A stretch of DNA of 64,000 nucleotides from Mesorhizobium sp. J428. GTDB lineage: Bacteria > Pseudomonadota > Alphaproteobacteria > Rhizobiales > Rhizobiaceae. Of the stretch, positions 1 to 8,190 are shown piece after piece. The first letter of the stretch is position 1, and each line of letters opens with the position of its first letter. The position numbers were made by a program, and so were the translations under genes. Location: contig NZ_JAJOMX010000001.1 of assembly GCF_024699925.1 (NCBI RefSeq), positions 2,766,001 through 2,830,000 of the forward strand. Direction: 5' to 3'. The notes under the pieces are model-generated. The model made no database searches, was not told the DNA's origin, and saw only the letters and a program-made list of their open reading frames with translations.

Positions 1-417
1 ATCCGCCAGCTCCTTCTCACTGCCGGAGCCGACGAAGGCGATCGTCACGTCGGCGGCGTCCTTGAAGGTGGGATATTCGCGCAGGTCGACCTTCAGCCCG
101 GGGCAGCCGGACGCGACCAGGACGTCGATCTGGCTGCAGATCATCTCCTTCAGCTCGTCCTGGGTGAGGTCGGCCGCCTTGACCTGGCCGGTGCGGAGCT
201 GGCGCGCGACATTGTCCGTGGCATTCGCGAGCAGTTGCGACCCGGCGAAGGAGATGCAGCTCTCAAGGATCGCGAAGGTGAGCAGCGTGAAAGGAATGGC
301 GAGCAGGCTGAATTCGATCGCGACATTGCCTCCGCGGTCGCGCAGGAAACGGCGCGACCTGCGTTCGAATACGCCAGCGCCGGTGCCCGGGACGGGTGAA
401 TTGCCTGCGGTATCCAT
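1..417 (-). CDS. TadE-family pilus assembly protein (3' end cut by window edge)
   Basis: The first 139 residues are visible; the gene runs off the left edge. After a short basic N-terminus the protein has the motif G-G-N-V-A-I-E-F-S followed by a hydrophobic segment (about residues 30-55). This is the TadE/TadG pseudopilin signature, where the conserved Glu lies at the start of the membrane helix. Family members are minor pseudopilins processed by the CpaA/TadV peptidase and needed for Flp pilus assembly. It lies on the strand opposite to the flp-cpa genes, next to another minus-strand pilus gene. The ATG at 415-417 gives a normal TadE N-terminus. TadE and TadF cannot be distinguished here. 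Confidence 0.8.
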   Translation of the reverse strand, partial: MDTAGNSPVPGTGAGVFERRSRRFLRDRGGNVAIEFSLLAIPFTLLTFAILESCISFAGSQLLANATDNVARQLRTGQVKAADLTQDELKEMICSQIDVLVASGCPGLKVDLREYPTFKDAADVTIAFVGSGSEKELAD

Positions 418-536
418 CTGACCCTGCCTCGCCTTGCAACGCATGGGTCTCAGACTAGCGATGAATGGTTGCGATCGGGTTTGCGCGGAAAGTTAAGATT
501 TACCCTCCCGGGCGTCGAAGCTCAGGTGGAAACGCC

Positions 537-956
537 CTACTGGCTGGCGTTCATTTCCGCTTCCGACTGGCGCTCGGCGTCGGTCTTATAAGAGCTCTCG
601 CACAACGGCGTGCAGGAAAGGGTCTGCACTTCCGACCGGCGGTAGATCCGCACGGAGCGGTCGTCCTGGCGGGTGACGTACACCTGCTCGTCGACAATCG
701 GCGCGCCCTGCGCGTCCATGACGACGAGATTTGTCACGCCGAAACCCTTGCCGGTGAGGACGATGGTGCTCGCATCCTGCACCGCCGCATCCGCGATCGC
801 GGGGTTGCCGACGACGATCGTGTCCGCCGGCCGGGCGAGCTTCACGATTTTGGCCTGGTTCATCACGACCTCGATGCCAAGCTCCGCCGCCGTAGCGGTC
901 GCCGCCGCGACGGCGAGGGTGGCGGCTAGCAGCAGGCGGGCAACGGATCGAGCCAC
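537..956 (-). CDS. Small secreted protein made of a stand-alone secretin N-terminal (pilus assembly) domain
   Basis: A 139-residue protein with a cleavable signal peptide (about residues 1-24) followed by a domain that matches the N-terminal region of the CpaC secretin encoded at 3055. Both share the pattern N-P-A-(I/V)-A-D-A, then G-K-(G/A)-x-G-x-T-N-(L/I)-x-V, then a few strands. It lacks the secretin pore domain. The start is GTG at 956, chosen because GAGGAGG lies 5 nt upstream. The family is annotated as pilus assembly protein N-terminal domain. A role at the outer-membrane secretin is inferred from the domain and location only. The last 45 residues are polar and have two Cys. Confidence 0.75.
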   Translation of the reverse strand: MARSVARLLLAATLAVAAATATAAELGIEVVMNQAKIVKLARPADTIVVGNPAIADAAVQDASTIVLTGKGFGVTNLVVMDAQGAPIVDEQVYVTRQDDRSVRIYRRSEVQTLSCTPLCESSYKTDAERQSEAEMNASQ

Positions 957-1293
957 GAAGGCCTCCTCGGATGGGAAAGTTTCAACCGAAGATGAAGGAG
1001 ATTGGTGAATCTTCGGTTAAGTCGGTTTCCCTTGGGGGCCGGCGACGGAGGCTGGCGGCCGTCGTGAACAAGACTCGCGCATGCGCGTGAAAGCGCGGGA
1101 TTTCCGCCGATACAATGCGAGCCGCGCAATTATTCGGCGGTTAACCACAGATGTGCCAGGCGCCGCGTAAGGCTTTGGTAATCTTGTTCGTTAAGCCGAT
1201 TGCAAGAGCTCCTCGGTAGTGTCGCAAGCATCCGATCGACACAGAAGAACGCCGACGGAAGTGCTGTGTAACACGTGGAGTAGGAGCTCTCAA
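957..1293. other. Divergent intergenic region between pilus genes
   Basis: This 337-bp stretch separates the minus-strand pilus genes from flp and has no credible coding frame. It holds the ribosome binding site of the minus-strand gene (about 962-968), a 10-bp inverted repeat (984-1018), and the upstream region of flp, whose GGAG ribosome binding site is at 1283-1286. It presumably contains promoters in both directions, but I cannot place -35/-10 boxes with confidence. Confidence 0.5.
984..1018. promoter_or_regulatory. 10-bp perfect inverted repeat upstream of the pilus N-domain gene
   Basis: AACCGAAGAT (984-993) and ATCTTCGGTT (1009-1018) are perfect reverse complements separated by 15 bp. 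The element lies about 30 bp upstream of the GTG start at 956. It could be an operator or a 5'-leader hairpin. No regulator can be assigned. Confidence 0.4.
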
Positions 1294-1467
1294 ATGACCA
1301 AGCTTTTCGCCCGCTTTGTGAAGAATGAGTCCGGCGCAACCGCCATCGAATACGGCCTGATCGCCGCCCTGATCGCCCTCGCCATCATGGCGGGCGCCAC
1401 CCAGCTCGGCAATTCGCTCGACGCCAAGTTCAAGGATCTGGCTTCGACGCTGGACGGCGCTGGCTGA
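1294..1467 (+). CDS. flp: Flp family type IVb pilin
   Basis: A 57-residue prepilin, the major subunit of the Flp/Tad adhesive pilus. It has a short basic leader, then the processing motif with G-A-T-A-I-E-Y-G-L-I-A-A, in which the prepilin peptidase cuts after Gly and the conserved Glu-Tyr pair follows, then a hydrophobic helix and a short polar tail. The ATG at 1294 was chosen over longer in-frame starts because GGAG is 7 nt upstream and the length fits the family. It is followed immediately by a strong terminator, so it can be transcribed alone at a high level, as expected for a major pilin, ahead of the cpa operon. Confidence 0.95.
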   Translation: MTKLFARFVKNESGATAIEYGLIAALIALAIMAGATQLGNSLDAKFKDLASTLDGAG

Positions 1468-1493
1468 TACGCCTGATTGGCGAGAATTCATCG

Positions 1494-1525
1494 GGGGCCG
1501 CGCCGCAAGGCGCGGCCCCTTTGCT
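1494..1525 (+). terminator. Rho-independent terminator after flp
   Basis: An 11-bp perfect G/C stem (1494-1504 with 1509-1519), a GCAA tetraloop and a T-rich tail beginning at 1520. It lies 26 nt after the flp stop codon. It would separate abundant pilin mRNA from the downstream cpa genes, or attenuate read-through. Confidence 0.9.
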
Positions 1526-1600
1526 TTGCACGGTATGTAGTGGGGCTTCATCAAGGATTAAGCCCACTGCGTCTAGTATTCAGCCTCAGTGAGGTTCCCG

Positions 1601-2121
1601 ATGCTTGCAGCCGCTATCTTCGTCATCTTCCCGTTCTGCATGGCCTACGCGGCGATTTCCGACATGCTGTCGATGACGATCGCCAACCGGGTATCGCTGC
1701 TGCTCGTCGTTGCGTTCGCGGCGCTTGCGCCAATGACCGGCATGGCTTGGGCGGACTATGGCTGGCACATCGCCGCCGGTCTGGCTGTCCTTTCCGTCAC
1801 CTTCACTCTTTTTGCGATTGGGGGCATGGGCGGCGGTGACGCAAAGCTGCTTGCGGCGACGGCTGTCTGGATGGGGTTCGGCCCTGAACTGATGCAGTAT
1901 CTGGTCTATTCCGCAGCGCTCGGCGGTCTGCTGACAATCCTCATCCTGATGTACCGGCGATCGCCCCTGTCGGTCTATACCGGCCACAACATCTTCCTAC
2001 GCAACCTCGCCGATCGGGACGTGGGCGTACCTACGGCATCGCGCTCGGCCTGGGCGGGCTTGTCGCCTATCCGAACACCGTACTCATGCAGTGGGCTCTG
2101 GCCCAGGCAGCCGGCGTCTAA
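1601..2121 (+). CDS. cpaA: Prepilin peptidase CpaA/TadV (frameshifted near 2031)
   Basis: Membrane aspartyl peptidase that cleaves Flp prepilin and pseudopilins. The first catalytic Asp is in A-I-S-D near the end of the first helix and the second in G-G-G-D-A-K-L; there are about four hydrophobic segments. The start at 1601 has a GTGAGG site upstream. The frame is broken at about 2031: a single C appears to be missing after V-G-V, and the next frame continues with the usual C-terminus (Y-G-I-A-L-G-L-G-G, then Y-P) to the stop at 2119-2121. Corrected length is about 173 residues, normal for CpaA. Uncorrected, the original frame runs to 2143 with an unrelated tail. Confidence 0.85.
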
Positions 2122-2248
2122 GGTTTCTCGCTCGGCCGCATAAACCGAAAATTAATCACGATCGTAAGCATTGCATTAACCTTGTTTTGACGATTGCCGC
2201 CCCATTGTCGGCCCCGGGTGAATTGGCTTGCCGTGGGTGGGGACCGAC

Positions 2249-3058
2249 ATGGTTGCATCTCGAATGATCATCGCGGGCGTCGCCGTCATGGCGGCGGGCG
2301 GTGCGGGATTTGTCGCAAAGAACATGTCGAAGGCCCCCGCGCCCCAGGTGGTCGTGGCGGCGCCGAGCGCACCGGCGATCAAGACAGCCGATGTCCTCGT
2401 GCTCTCCAGCGACCTGCCCATGGGCGCTACGATCGAGAACCAGCTCGAATGGCAGGCCTGGCCGAGCAACACGGTCAGCGAATATTTCGTGACGCGCGAC
2501 AAGGAGCCCGAGGCGCTCGAGCAGCTGAAGGGTTCGGTTGCGCGGCTTGCGATGTATCAGGGCGAGCCGCTGCGCAAATCGAAACTGATCGGGCAGGGCC
2601 AGAGCTTTATGTCGGCGATCCTGCCCTCGGGCAAGCGGGCCGTCGCCACCCAGATCGCGGCCGATACCTCCGCCGGCGGCTTCATCCTGCCCAACGACTA
2701 TGTCGATGTGATCATGACGCGCCGTTCGGACACTGGCGGCGCTCAGGGCTTCGTCACCGAGACGATCCTGAAAAACATCCGCGTGCTCGCCATCGACCAG
2801 GCCATCCAGGAGAACGAGGAGGGCCGCAAGGTGAAGGTCGGCGACACCGCCACACTGGAGCTGACGCCCCAGCAGGCGGAGATCATCACCGTCGCGCAGC
2901 AGATGGCCGATCGACTGACGCTCGCGCTCCGCTCGGTCGTCGATACCCAGGAAGCCAATCTGGACGAAGCCGACTACCTCATTTCGGGCAACGGACGGCG
3001 CGGCACGGTGCGGCTGATCAAGAGCGGCGTGGTGTCGGAAGAGGGGGCTCGCAAATGA
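2249..3058 (+). CDS. cpaB: Flp pilus assembly protein CpaB/RcpC
   Basis: A 269-residue periplasmic protein with an N-terminal hydrophobic anchor (about residues 5-22) and an SAF-like domain: A-D-V-L-V-L-S-S-D-L-P-M-G, then G-E-P-L-R-K-S-K-L, then a C-terminal CpaB domain with V-D-V-I-M. In Tad systems CpaB works with the CpaC secretin at the outer membrane. The ATG at 2249 follows GGGGA by 6 nt; a TTG in frame at 2228 is less likely. The stop overlaps the cpaC start (ATGA at 3055-3058), so translation of the two is coupled. Confidence 0.92.
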   Translation: MVASRMIIAGVAVMAAGGAGFVAKNMSKAPAPQVVVAAPSAPAIKTADVLVLSSDLPMGATIENQLEWQAWPSNTVSEYFVTRDKEPEALEQLKGSVARLAMYQGEPLRKSKLIGQGQSFMSAILPSGKRAVATQIAADTSAGGFILPNDYVDVIMTRRSDTGGAQGFVTETILKNIRVLAIDQAIQENEEGRKVKVGDTATLELTPQQAEIITVAQQMADRLTLALRSVVDTQEANLDEADYLISGNGRRGTVRLIKSGVVSEEGARK

Positions 3059-4624
3059 AGATGAACTCGAGAGTTTCGACCGTCATGATCGGCAAGCTTT
3101 TCCGCCTTCAGGCCTCGGCCGCGGTCCTGTCTGCGCTGGCTGTGGGCGCCTTCTCGTCCGCACCGTCCTTCATTCCCGTCGCTCACGCCAAGGACGGCAA
3201 CGTCGCCATACGCTCGACCTCTAGCGCAAGTCAGCGCATCAAGCTGGGGCTCAACAAGTCGGTGGTGGTTGATCTCCCGAACGACGCCTACGACATCCTC
3301 GTCGCCAATCCGGCGGTGGCCGATGCCGTCACGCGCACCGCACGCCGGATCTATCTCTTCGGCAAGGCGGTGGGCGAGACCAACATCTTCGTCTTCGGTC
3401 CCAACGGCGAGCAGATCGTCAGCCTCGATCTCGCGGTCGAGCGCGACGTGGCGGGGCTTGAGGAATATCTGAAGCGGTTCATCCCGAATTCGGACATCTC
3501 CGTCGAACTGATCAACGACAACGTGGTCCTGACCGGCACCGTCGAGACACCGCTGGATGCCACACGTGCCGCCCGTCTCGCCCGGATCTTCGTGACCGGC
3601 GGCGAGGCGACGACCGGACAATACTCGCAGACGGCCGCGGGTGGCGACGCAGCCGGCGGCGTCGACATCGACAATCCGGACTCGGAGCGCCAGGTCAGCC
3701 AGATCGTGAACATGATCAAGATCATCGGCGAGGACCAGGTGACGCTCAAGGTCACGGTCGCCGAGGTCAGCCGCGTGGTCATGAAGCAGCTCGGCGTCAA
3801 CATGGTTGCCAATGGCAGCAGCAACGGCATTACCTGGGGTGCGATCGGCGATAACATCATGGGGCTCGGCAAGCCGCTCAGCGATTCCGGCTTTTCGGTC
3901 GGCGGGTCATTGATCAGTGCCTATATCAACGCGATGGAACAGGCGGGCGTGATGAAGACTCTCGCCGAGCCGACGCTGACGGCAGTTTCCGGAGAGCAGG
4001 CGACGTTCCGCGTCGGCGGTGAGTTCAACCTGATCACCGATCAGGACTCCGCATCGGACTCTGACGGCAAGACTCTAGAGTACAGGATAGAAAAGCTCGA
4101 ATACGGGATTGGTCTCGAATTCAAGCCGGTCGTCCTCTCGCCCGGCCGCATAAGCCTTAAGATCCGCATCCTCGGTTTCCGAGCCCACGATGGAGGGTTC
4201 GGTCACGCTGTCCGTCGCCTTCCCGGACATTCCGGGAGCGAACATGATGTCCATCCGCAAGCGCCTGGCCGACACCACTGTTGAACTTCCATCGGGCGGT
4301 TCGATGATGATCGCCGGTCTGGTGCGCGACGACGTCCGTCAGGCGGTCAACGGAATGCCCGGTCTCTCCAAGATCCCGGTGCTCGGCACGTTGTTCCGCA
4401 GCCGCGACTTCGTCCGCAACGAGACCGAACTCGTCATCATCGTCACGCCCTATCTCTCCCGCCCGGTCGCCCGGACCGCGCTGGCGAAGCCCGACGACAA
4501 TTTCAATCCGGCCAGCGACGGCGCCGCGAACTTCCTTGGCCGCGTGAACCGCGTCTACGGCACCATGAAGACCGACAAGCCCAACGGCCGCTACCACGGC
4601 GTCGTCGGCTACATCTACAAGTGA
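3055..4624 (+). CDS. cpaC: Type II/IV secretion-type secretin CpaC/RcpA (frameshifted near 4169)
   Basis: Outer-membrane secretin that forms the channel for the Flp pilus. It has a signal peptide (about residues 1-40), the N-terminal pilus domain (N-P-A-V-A-D-A), a BON-like segment (V-V-L-T-G-T-V), and the secretin domain with V-T-V-A-E-V and the closing V-P-V-L-G/F-R-S-type motif (I-P-V-L-G-T-L-F-R-S). The frame changes at about 4169: removing one T from CGCATCCTCGG restores the expected R-T-S-V-S-E-P-T-M-E-G, and the second frame then runs to 4624. Corrected length is about 522 residues, normal for CpaC. Unless corrected, the protein would lose the end of the pore domain and be non-functional. 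Confidence 0.9.
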
Positions 4625-4640
4625 GATGGAGGCCGGCACC

Positions 4641-5342
4641 ATGACCCTCAACGTTTCAATGTCCGATCGGAGATCTCCGGTGCGCCGACTTTCCCTTCCG
4701 CTCCTCCTCGTCCTCACGGCGGGTCTCGCCTCGGGCTGCGCGCTCGCCAAGCGCGACCACATCGAGGTCGGGTCGATCCCCGACGACTATCGCACCAACC
4801 ATCCCATCGTGGTCGGCGAGGCGACGGAATCGATCGACATCGCGGTGGCCTCCAGCGATTTCAGCATGACGCGCGGACAGCGCGACGCGGTCGACGGGCT
4901 CATGTATCGCTACGACCGGTCGGCGGCACCACCCGTGCTCGTCCTGGCACCGTCGGGGTCGGCCAACGCGGCGGCGGCGACCAATGTGGCCTCCGACATC
5001 GCCCGTTTCATTCGTAAGAGCGGCGTTCGCAACGTCGAGATCGGGCACTACGCGGTCGACGCCCCCGATGTCTCAACCCCGATCCGCGTCTCCTTCAGCG
5101 TGGTGAAGGCGACCACTGGCAAGTGCGGCCGCTGGCCGGACGACATGCTCAAGACATCCGACAACAAGCACTGGGCGAATTTCGGTTGCTCGTACCAGAA
5201 CAACCTCGCCGCGCAGGTGGCGAATCCGAACGATCTGGTCGGCCCGCGGCGGCCGAGCGAGATCGACGCCGAGAACCGCACGGTGGCGATCGACGAATAC
5301 CAGACCAAGGACACCACCTTCGAGCCGGAAACCGGCTACTAG
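4641..5342 (+). CDS. cpaD: CpaD family pilus lipoprotein
   Basis: A 233-residue protein with a hydrophobic signal and a lipobox-like L-A-S-G-C (Cys near residue 34), so probably an outer-membrane lipoprotein. Further features are the D-D-Y-R-x-x-H-P-I motif and a C-terminal pair of Cys in the K-C-G-x-W-P and N-F-G-C-S-Y-Q-N-N-L-A-A-Q segments, both typical of CpaD. In Tad systems it assists the CpaC secretin. The ATG at 4641 sits about 8 nt after GGAGG; in-frame ATGs at 4626 and 4659 are alternatives. It lies 16 nt after cpaC and 17 nt before cpaE in the same operon. Confidence 0.9.
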   Translation: MTLNVSMSDRRSPVRRLSLPLLLVLTAGLASGCALAKRDHIEVGSIPDDYRTNHPIVVGEATESIDIAVASSDFSMTRGQRDAVDGLMYRYDRSAAPPVLVLAPSGSANAAAATNVASDIARFIRKSGVRNVEIGHYAVDAPDVSTPIRVSFSVVKATTGKCGRWPDDMLKTSDNKHWANFGCSYQNNLAAQVANPNDLVGPRRPSEIDAENRTVAIDEYQTKDTTFEPETGY

Positions 5343-5359
5343 GCGGAAGAGGGGCGACC

Positions 5360-6640
5360 ATGAGCAATCTTGCCTACGAGACCCAGGCGCTGCCGGATCG
5401 CGGCGACGATTTCGGAACGATGGAGGCGCTTCGCCCGCTTCCGCGGATTTCGATCCAGGCCTTCTGCGAGACCGAAGGCGTCGCGCGGCCCATAGAGCGG
5501 GCCGGCGAGGACCGCCGCATGGCCAAGACCCACCTCAAGGTGCACATGGGCGGCCTTGAGACAGCGGTCGAGTTCTATCGGACGGCGCCCACGCCGAACC
5601 TGATCCTGCTGGAATCGCGCCGCGAGCCGCGCGAGATGCTCGACAGCCTGCGCGGGCTGGCCGAGGTCTGCGATCCGACCACCAAGGTCGTGGTCATCGG
5701 CCACTACAACGACATCTGGCTCTACCGAGAGCTGATCCGCTCGGGCATTTCCGAATATGTCGTCGCGCCGATCTCGATGGCCGACATCCTGTCGGTGATC
5801 TCCAACATCTTCGTCAACCCGGAGGCCGAACCTCTCGGCCGCACGATCGCATTCGTCGGCGCCAAGGGCGGTGTCGGCTCTTCCACGATCGCTCACAACG
5901 TCGCCTGGAGCGTCTCCACCCTCTTCAAGTCCGAGGTCGTCGTCGCCGACCTCGACCTGGCGTTCGGCACGGCCAACATCAATTTTGACCAGGACCCGGC
6001 CCAGGGTATTGCCGAGGCGGTGTTCTCGCCCGAGCGCATCGACGAGACCTACCTCGACCGGCTTCTCGCCCAGTGCGCCGAGCATCTCTCGCTGCTTGCA
6101 TCGCCGTCCACCCTCGACCGGATTTACGACTTCGATCCGGACGCCTTCTCGCAAATCATCGACGTCGCGCAGCGCAGCGCGCCGATCGTCGTGCTGGACG
6201 TTCCGCATGTCTGGTCCGGCTGGGCGAAGACGACGCTGATGCAGGCCGACGAGATCGTCATCACCGCAACGCCGGAACTGGCCAACCTGCGCAACACCAA
6301 GAACCTGGTCGACATGCTGAAAAAGCTGCGCCCGAACGATGCGCTGCCGAAGCTGGTTCTCAATCAGGCGGGCGTACCGAAACGCCCCGAGATCACCGCC
6401 GTCGACTTCGCCGAACCGCTCGGCATCACGCCGATGGCTGTCATACCCTTCGACCCCCTACTGTTCGGCAATGCCTCCAACAATGGCCGCATGCTGGGCG
6501 AGATGGACGCGAAAAGCCCGATCGTGGGCATGATCAACGAAGTGGCGCACGTCGTGACCGGGCGCGCGGAGATCAAGGCGAAGAAGAAGCCGGGCATCGA
6601 GCAGGTGCTCGCCCGCCTGAAGCTCGGCAAGAAGAAGTAA
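5360..6640 (+). CDS. cpaE: Pilus assembly ATPase CpaE/TadZ
   Basis: A 426-residue protein with an N-terminal receiver-like domain (about 40-155) and a C-terminal ParA/MinD-type ATPase. The deviant Walker A is G-A-K-G-G-V-G-S-S-T (167-176), followed by V-V-V-A-D-L-D-L-A-F-G-T and, later, V-V-L-D-V-P-H. TadZ/CpaE proteins localise the Tad machine at the pole and recruit the CpaF ATPase. The start at 5360 has AGAGGGG 5-6 nt upstream. Its position between cpaD and cpaF is the standard order. Confidence 0.93.
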   Translation: MSNLAYETQALPDRGDDFGTMEALRPLPRISIQAFCETEGVARPIERAGEDRRMAKTHLKVHMGGLETAVEFYRTAPTPNLILLESRREPREMLDSLRGLAEVCDPTTKVVVIGHYNDIWLYRELIRSGISEYVVAPISMADILSVISNIFVNPEAEPLGRTIAFVGAKGGVGSSTIAHNVAWSVSTLFKSEVVVADLDLAFGTANINFDQDPAQGIAEAVFSPERIDETYLDRLLAQCAEHLSLLASPSTLDRIYDFDPDAFSQIIDVAQRSAPIVVLDVPHVWSGWAKTTLMQADEIVITATPELANLRNTKNLVDMLKKLRPNDALPKLVLNQAGVPKRPEITAVDFAEPLGITPMAVIPFDPLLFGNASNNGRMLGEMDAKSPIVGMINEVAHVVTGRAEIKAKKKPGIEQVLARLKLGKKK

Positions 6641-6667
6641 GTCCTCAAACGGAACGGATTTCGTCGC

Positions 6668-8161
6668 ATGTTTGGGAAGAGAGGCAGTGAGGGCGGCTTC
6701 GGCGGCGTGGACACGCGTCCGCCGCCGCCTGTGACCTCGACCACGACCGTCAAGACCGAAGCGCCGGCAGCGCCCCGCCCCGCACCGGCGCCTGCGCCGG
6801 CTCCGGCTGCTGCGAAACGCTTCGAATCCGCTCCGCCCGTGCTTCCGCCGACGCGTCCGTCCGGCCCACGCGAGCGTTCCGAGGCCTATTACGATACCAA
6901 GAGCCAGGTGTTCTCGGCCCTGATCGACACGATCGACCTGTCGCAGCTCGCCAAGCTTTCGCCCGAGAGCGCACGCGAGGAAATCCGCGACATCGTCAAC
7001 GACATCATCGCGATCAAGAACTTCGCGATGTCGATCGCCGAGCAGGAAGACCTGCTCGAGGATATCTGCAACGACGTGCTGGGCTACGGCCCGCTCGAGC
7101 CGCTGCTGGCGCGCGACGACATCGCCGACATCATGGTGAACGGTGCCAAGCAGGTGTTCATTGAGGTGAACGGCAAGGTCGAGCAGACCTCGATCCGCTT
7201 CCGCGACAACCAGCAGCTGCTCAACATCTGCCAGCGCATCGTCAGCCAGGTCGGCCGCCGCGTCGATGAATCGTCGCCGATCTGCGATGCGCGCCTGCCC
7301 GACGGTTCCCGTGTCAACGTCATCGCCCCGCCTCTCGCCATCGATGGCGCGGCCCTCACCATCCGTAAGTTCAAGAAGGACAAGCTGACCCTCGACCAAC
7401 TGGTGAAGTTCGGCGCCATCTCGCCTGAAGGCGCTGAAGTCCTGAAGATCATCGGCCGCGTCCGTTGCAACGTCATCATCTCGGGCGGCACGGGCTCCGG
7501 CAAGACGACGCTCCTCAATTGCCTCACCAACTATGTCGACCGCGACGAGCGCGTCATCACCTGCGAGGACTCCGCGGAACTGCAGCTGCAGCAGCCGCAC
7601 GTGGTGCGTCTTGAAACCCGCCCGCCGAACCTCGAAGGCGAGGGCAAGATCACGATGACCGATCTGGTCAAGAACTGCCTGCGTATGCGTCCCGAGCGGA
7701 TCATCGTCGGCGAGGTGCGCGGACCGGAAGTGTTCGACCTTCTGCAGGCGATGAACACCGGCCATGACGGCTCGATGGGCACGATCCACTCGAACAGCCC
7801 GCGCGAATGCCTCAACCGTATGGAGTCAATGATCGCCATGGGCGGTTTCTCGCTGCCGCAGAAGACCGTGCGCGAGATCATCGTCGGCTCGGTCGACGTC
7901 ATCATCCAGGCGGCGCGCCTGCGCGACGGCTCTCGCCGCATCACCCACATCACCGAGGTGATCGGCATGGAGGGCGACGTGATCATCACGCAGGACATCG
8001 TGCTCTACAAACTGAAGGGCGAGGACGCGCATGGCCGCCTGATCGGCGAGCATGTCTCGACCGGCGTCGGCCGGCCGCGGTTCTGGGAGCGGGCCCGCTA
8101 CTACGGCGAGGAGGCGCGGCTCGCCAAGGCGCTGGAAGCCATGGAAAAGCAGACTGACTGA
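6668..8161 (+). CDS. cpaF: Secretion ATPase CpaF/TadA
   Basis: A 497-residue cytoplasmic hexameric ATPase of the type II/IV secretion GspE/VirB11 class that powers Flp pilus extension and retraction. A Pro/Ala-rich N-terminus (1-75) precedes the conserved N-domain. Walker A is G-G-T-G-S-G-K-T (273-280). An Asp box follows (C-E-D-S-A-E-L), then Walker B with R-P-E-R-I-I-V-G-E-V-R-G and the His box H-D-G-S-M-G-T-I-H-S. The length is normal. It starts 27 nt after cpaE and is followed by tadB. Confidence 0.96.
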   Translation: MFGKRGSEGGFGGVDTRPPPPVTSTTTVKTEAPAAPRPAPAPAPAPAAAKRFESAPPVLPPTRPSGPRERSEAYYDTKSQVFSALIDTIDLSQLAKLSPESAREEIRDIVNDIIAIKNFAMSIAEQEDLLEDICNDVLGYGPLEPLLARDDIADIMVNGAKQVFIEVNGKVEQTSIRFRDNQQLLNICQRIVSQVGRRVDESSPICDARLPDGSRVNVIAPPLAIDGAALTIRKFKKDKLTLDQLVKFGAISPEGAEVLKIIGRVRCNVIISGGTGSGKTTLLNCLTNYVDRDERVITCEDSAELQLQQPHVVRLETRPPNLEGEGKITMTDLVKNCLRMRPERIIVGEVRGPEVFDLLQAMNTGHDGSMGTIHSNSPRECLNRMESMIAMGGFSLPQKTVREIIVGSVDVIIQAARLRDGSRRITHITEVIGMEGDVIITQDIVLYKLKGEDAHGRLIGEHVSTGVGRPRFWERARYYGEEARLAKALEAMEKQTD

Positions 8162-8190
8162 GCGCAGTCGCTGCGCGGGAGCGGCATGAG

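Noticed and set aside
2194-3054. Upstream extension of the cpaC frame
   Set aside because: It overlaps the clearly coding cpaB in another frame; the real cpaC start at 3055 has a signal peptide and an ATGA overlap with cpaB.
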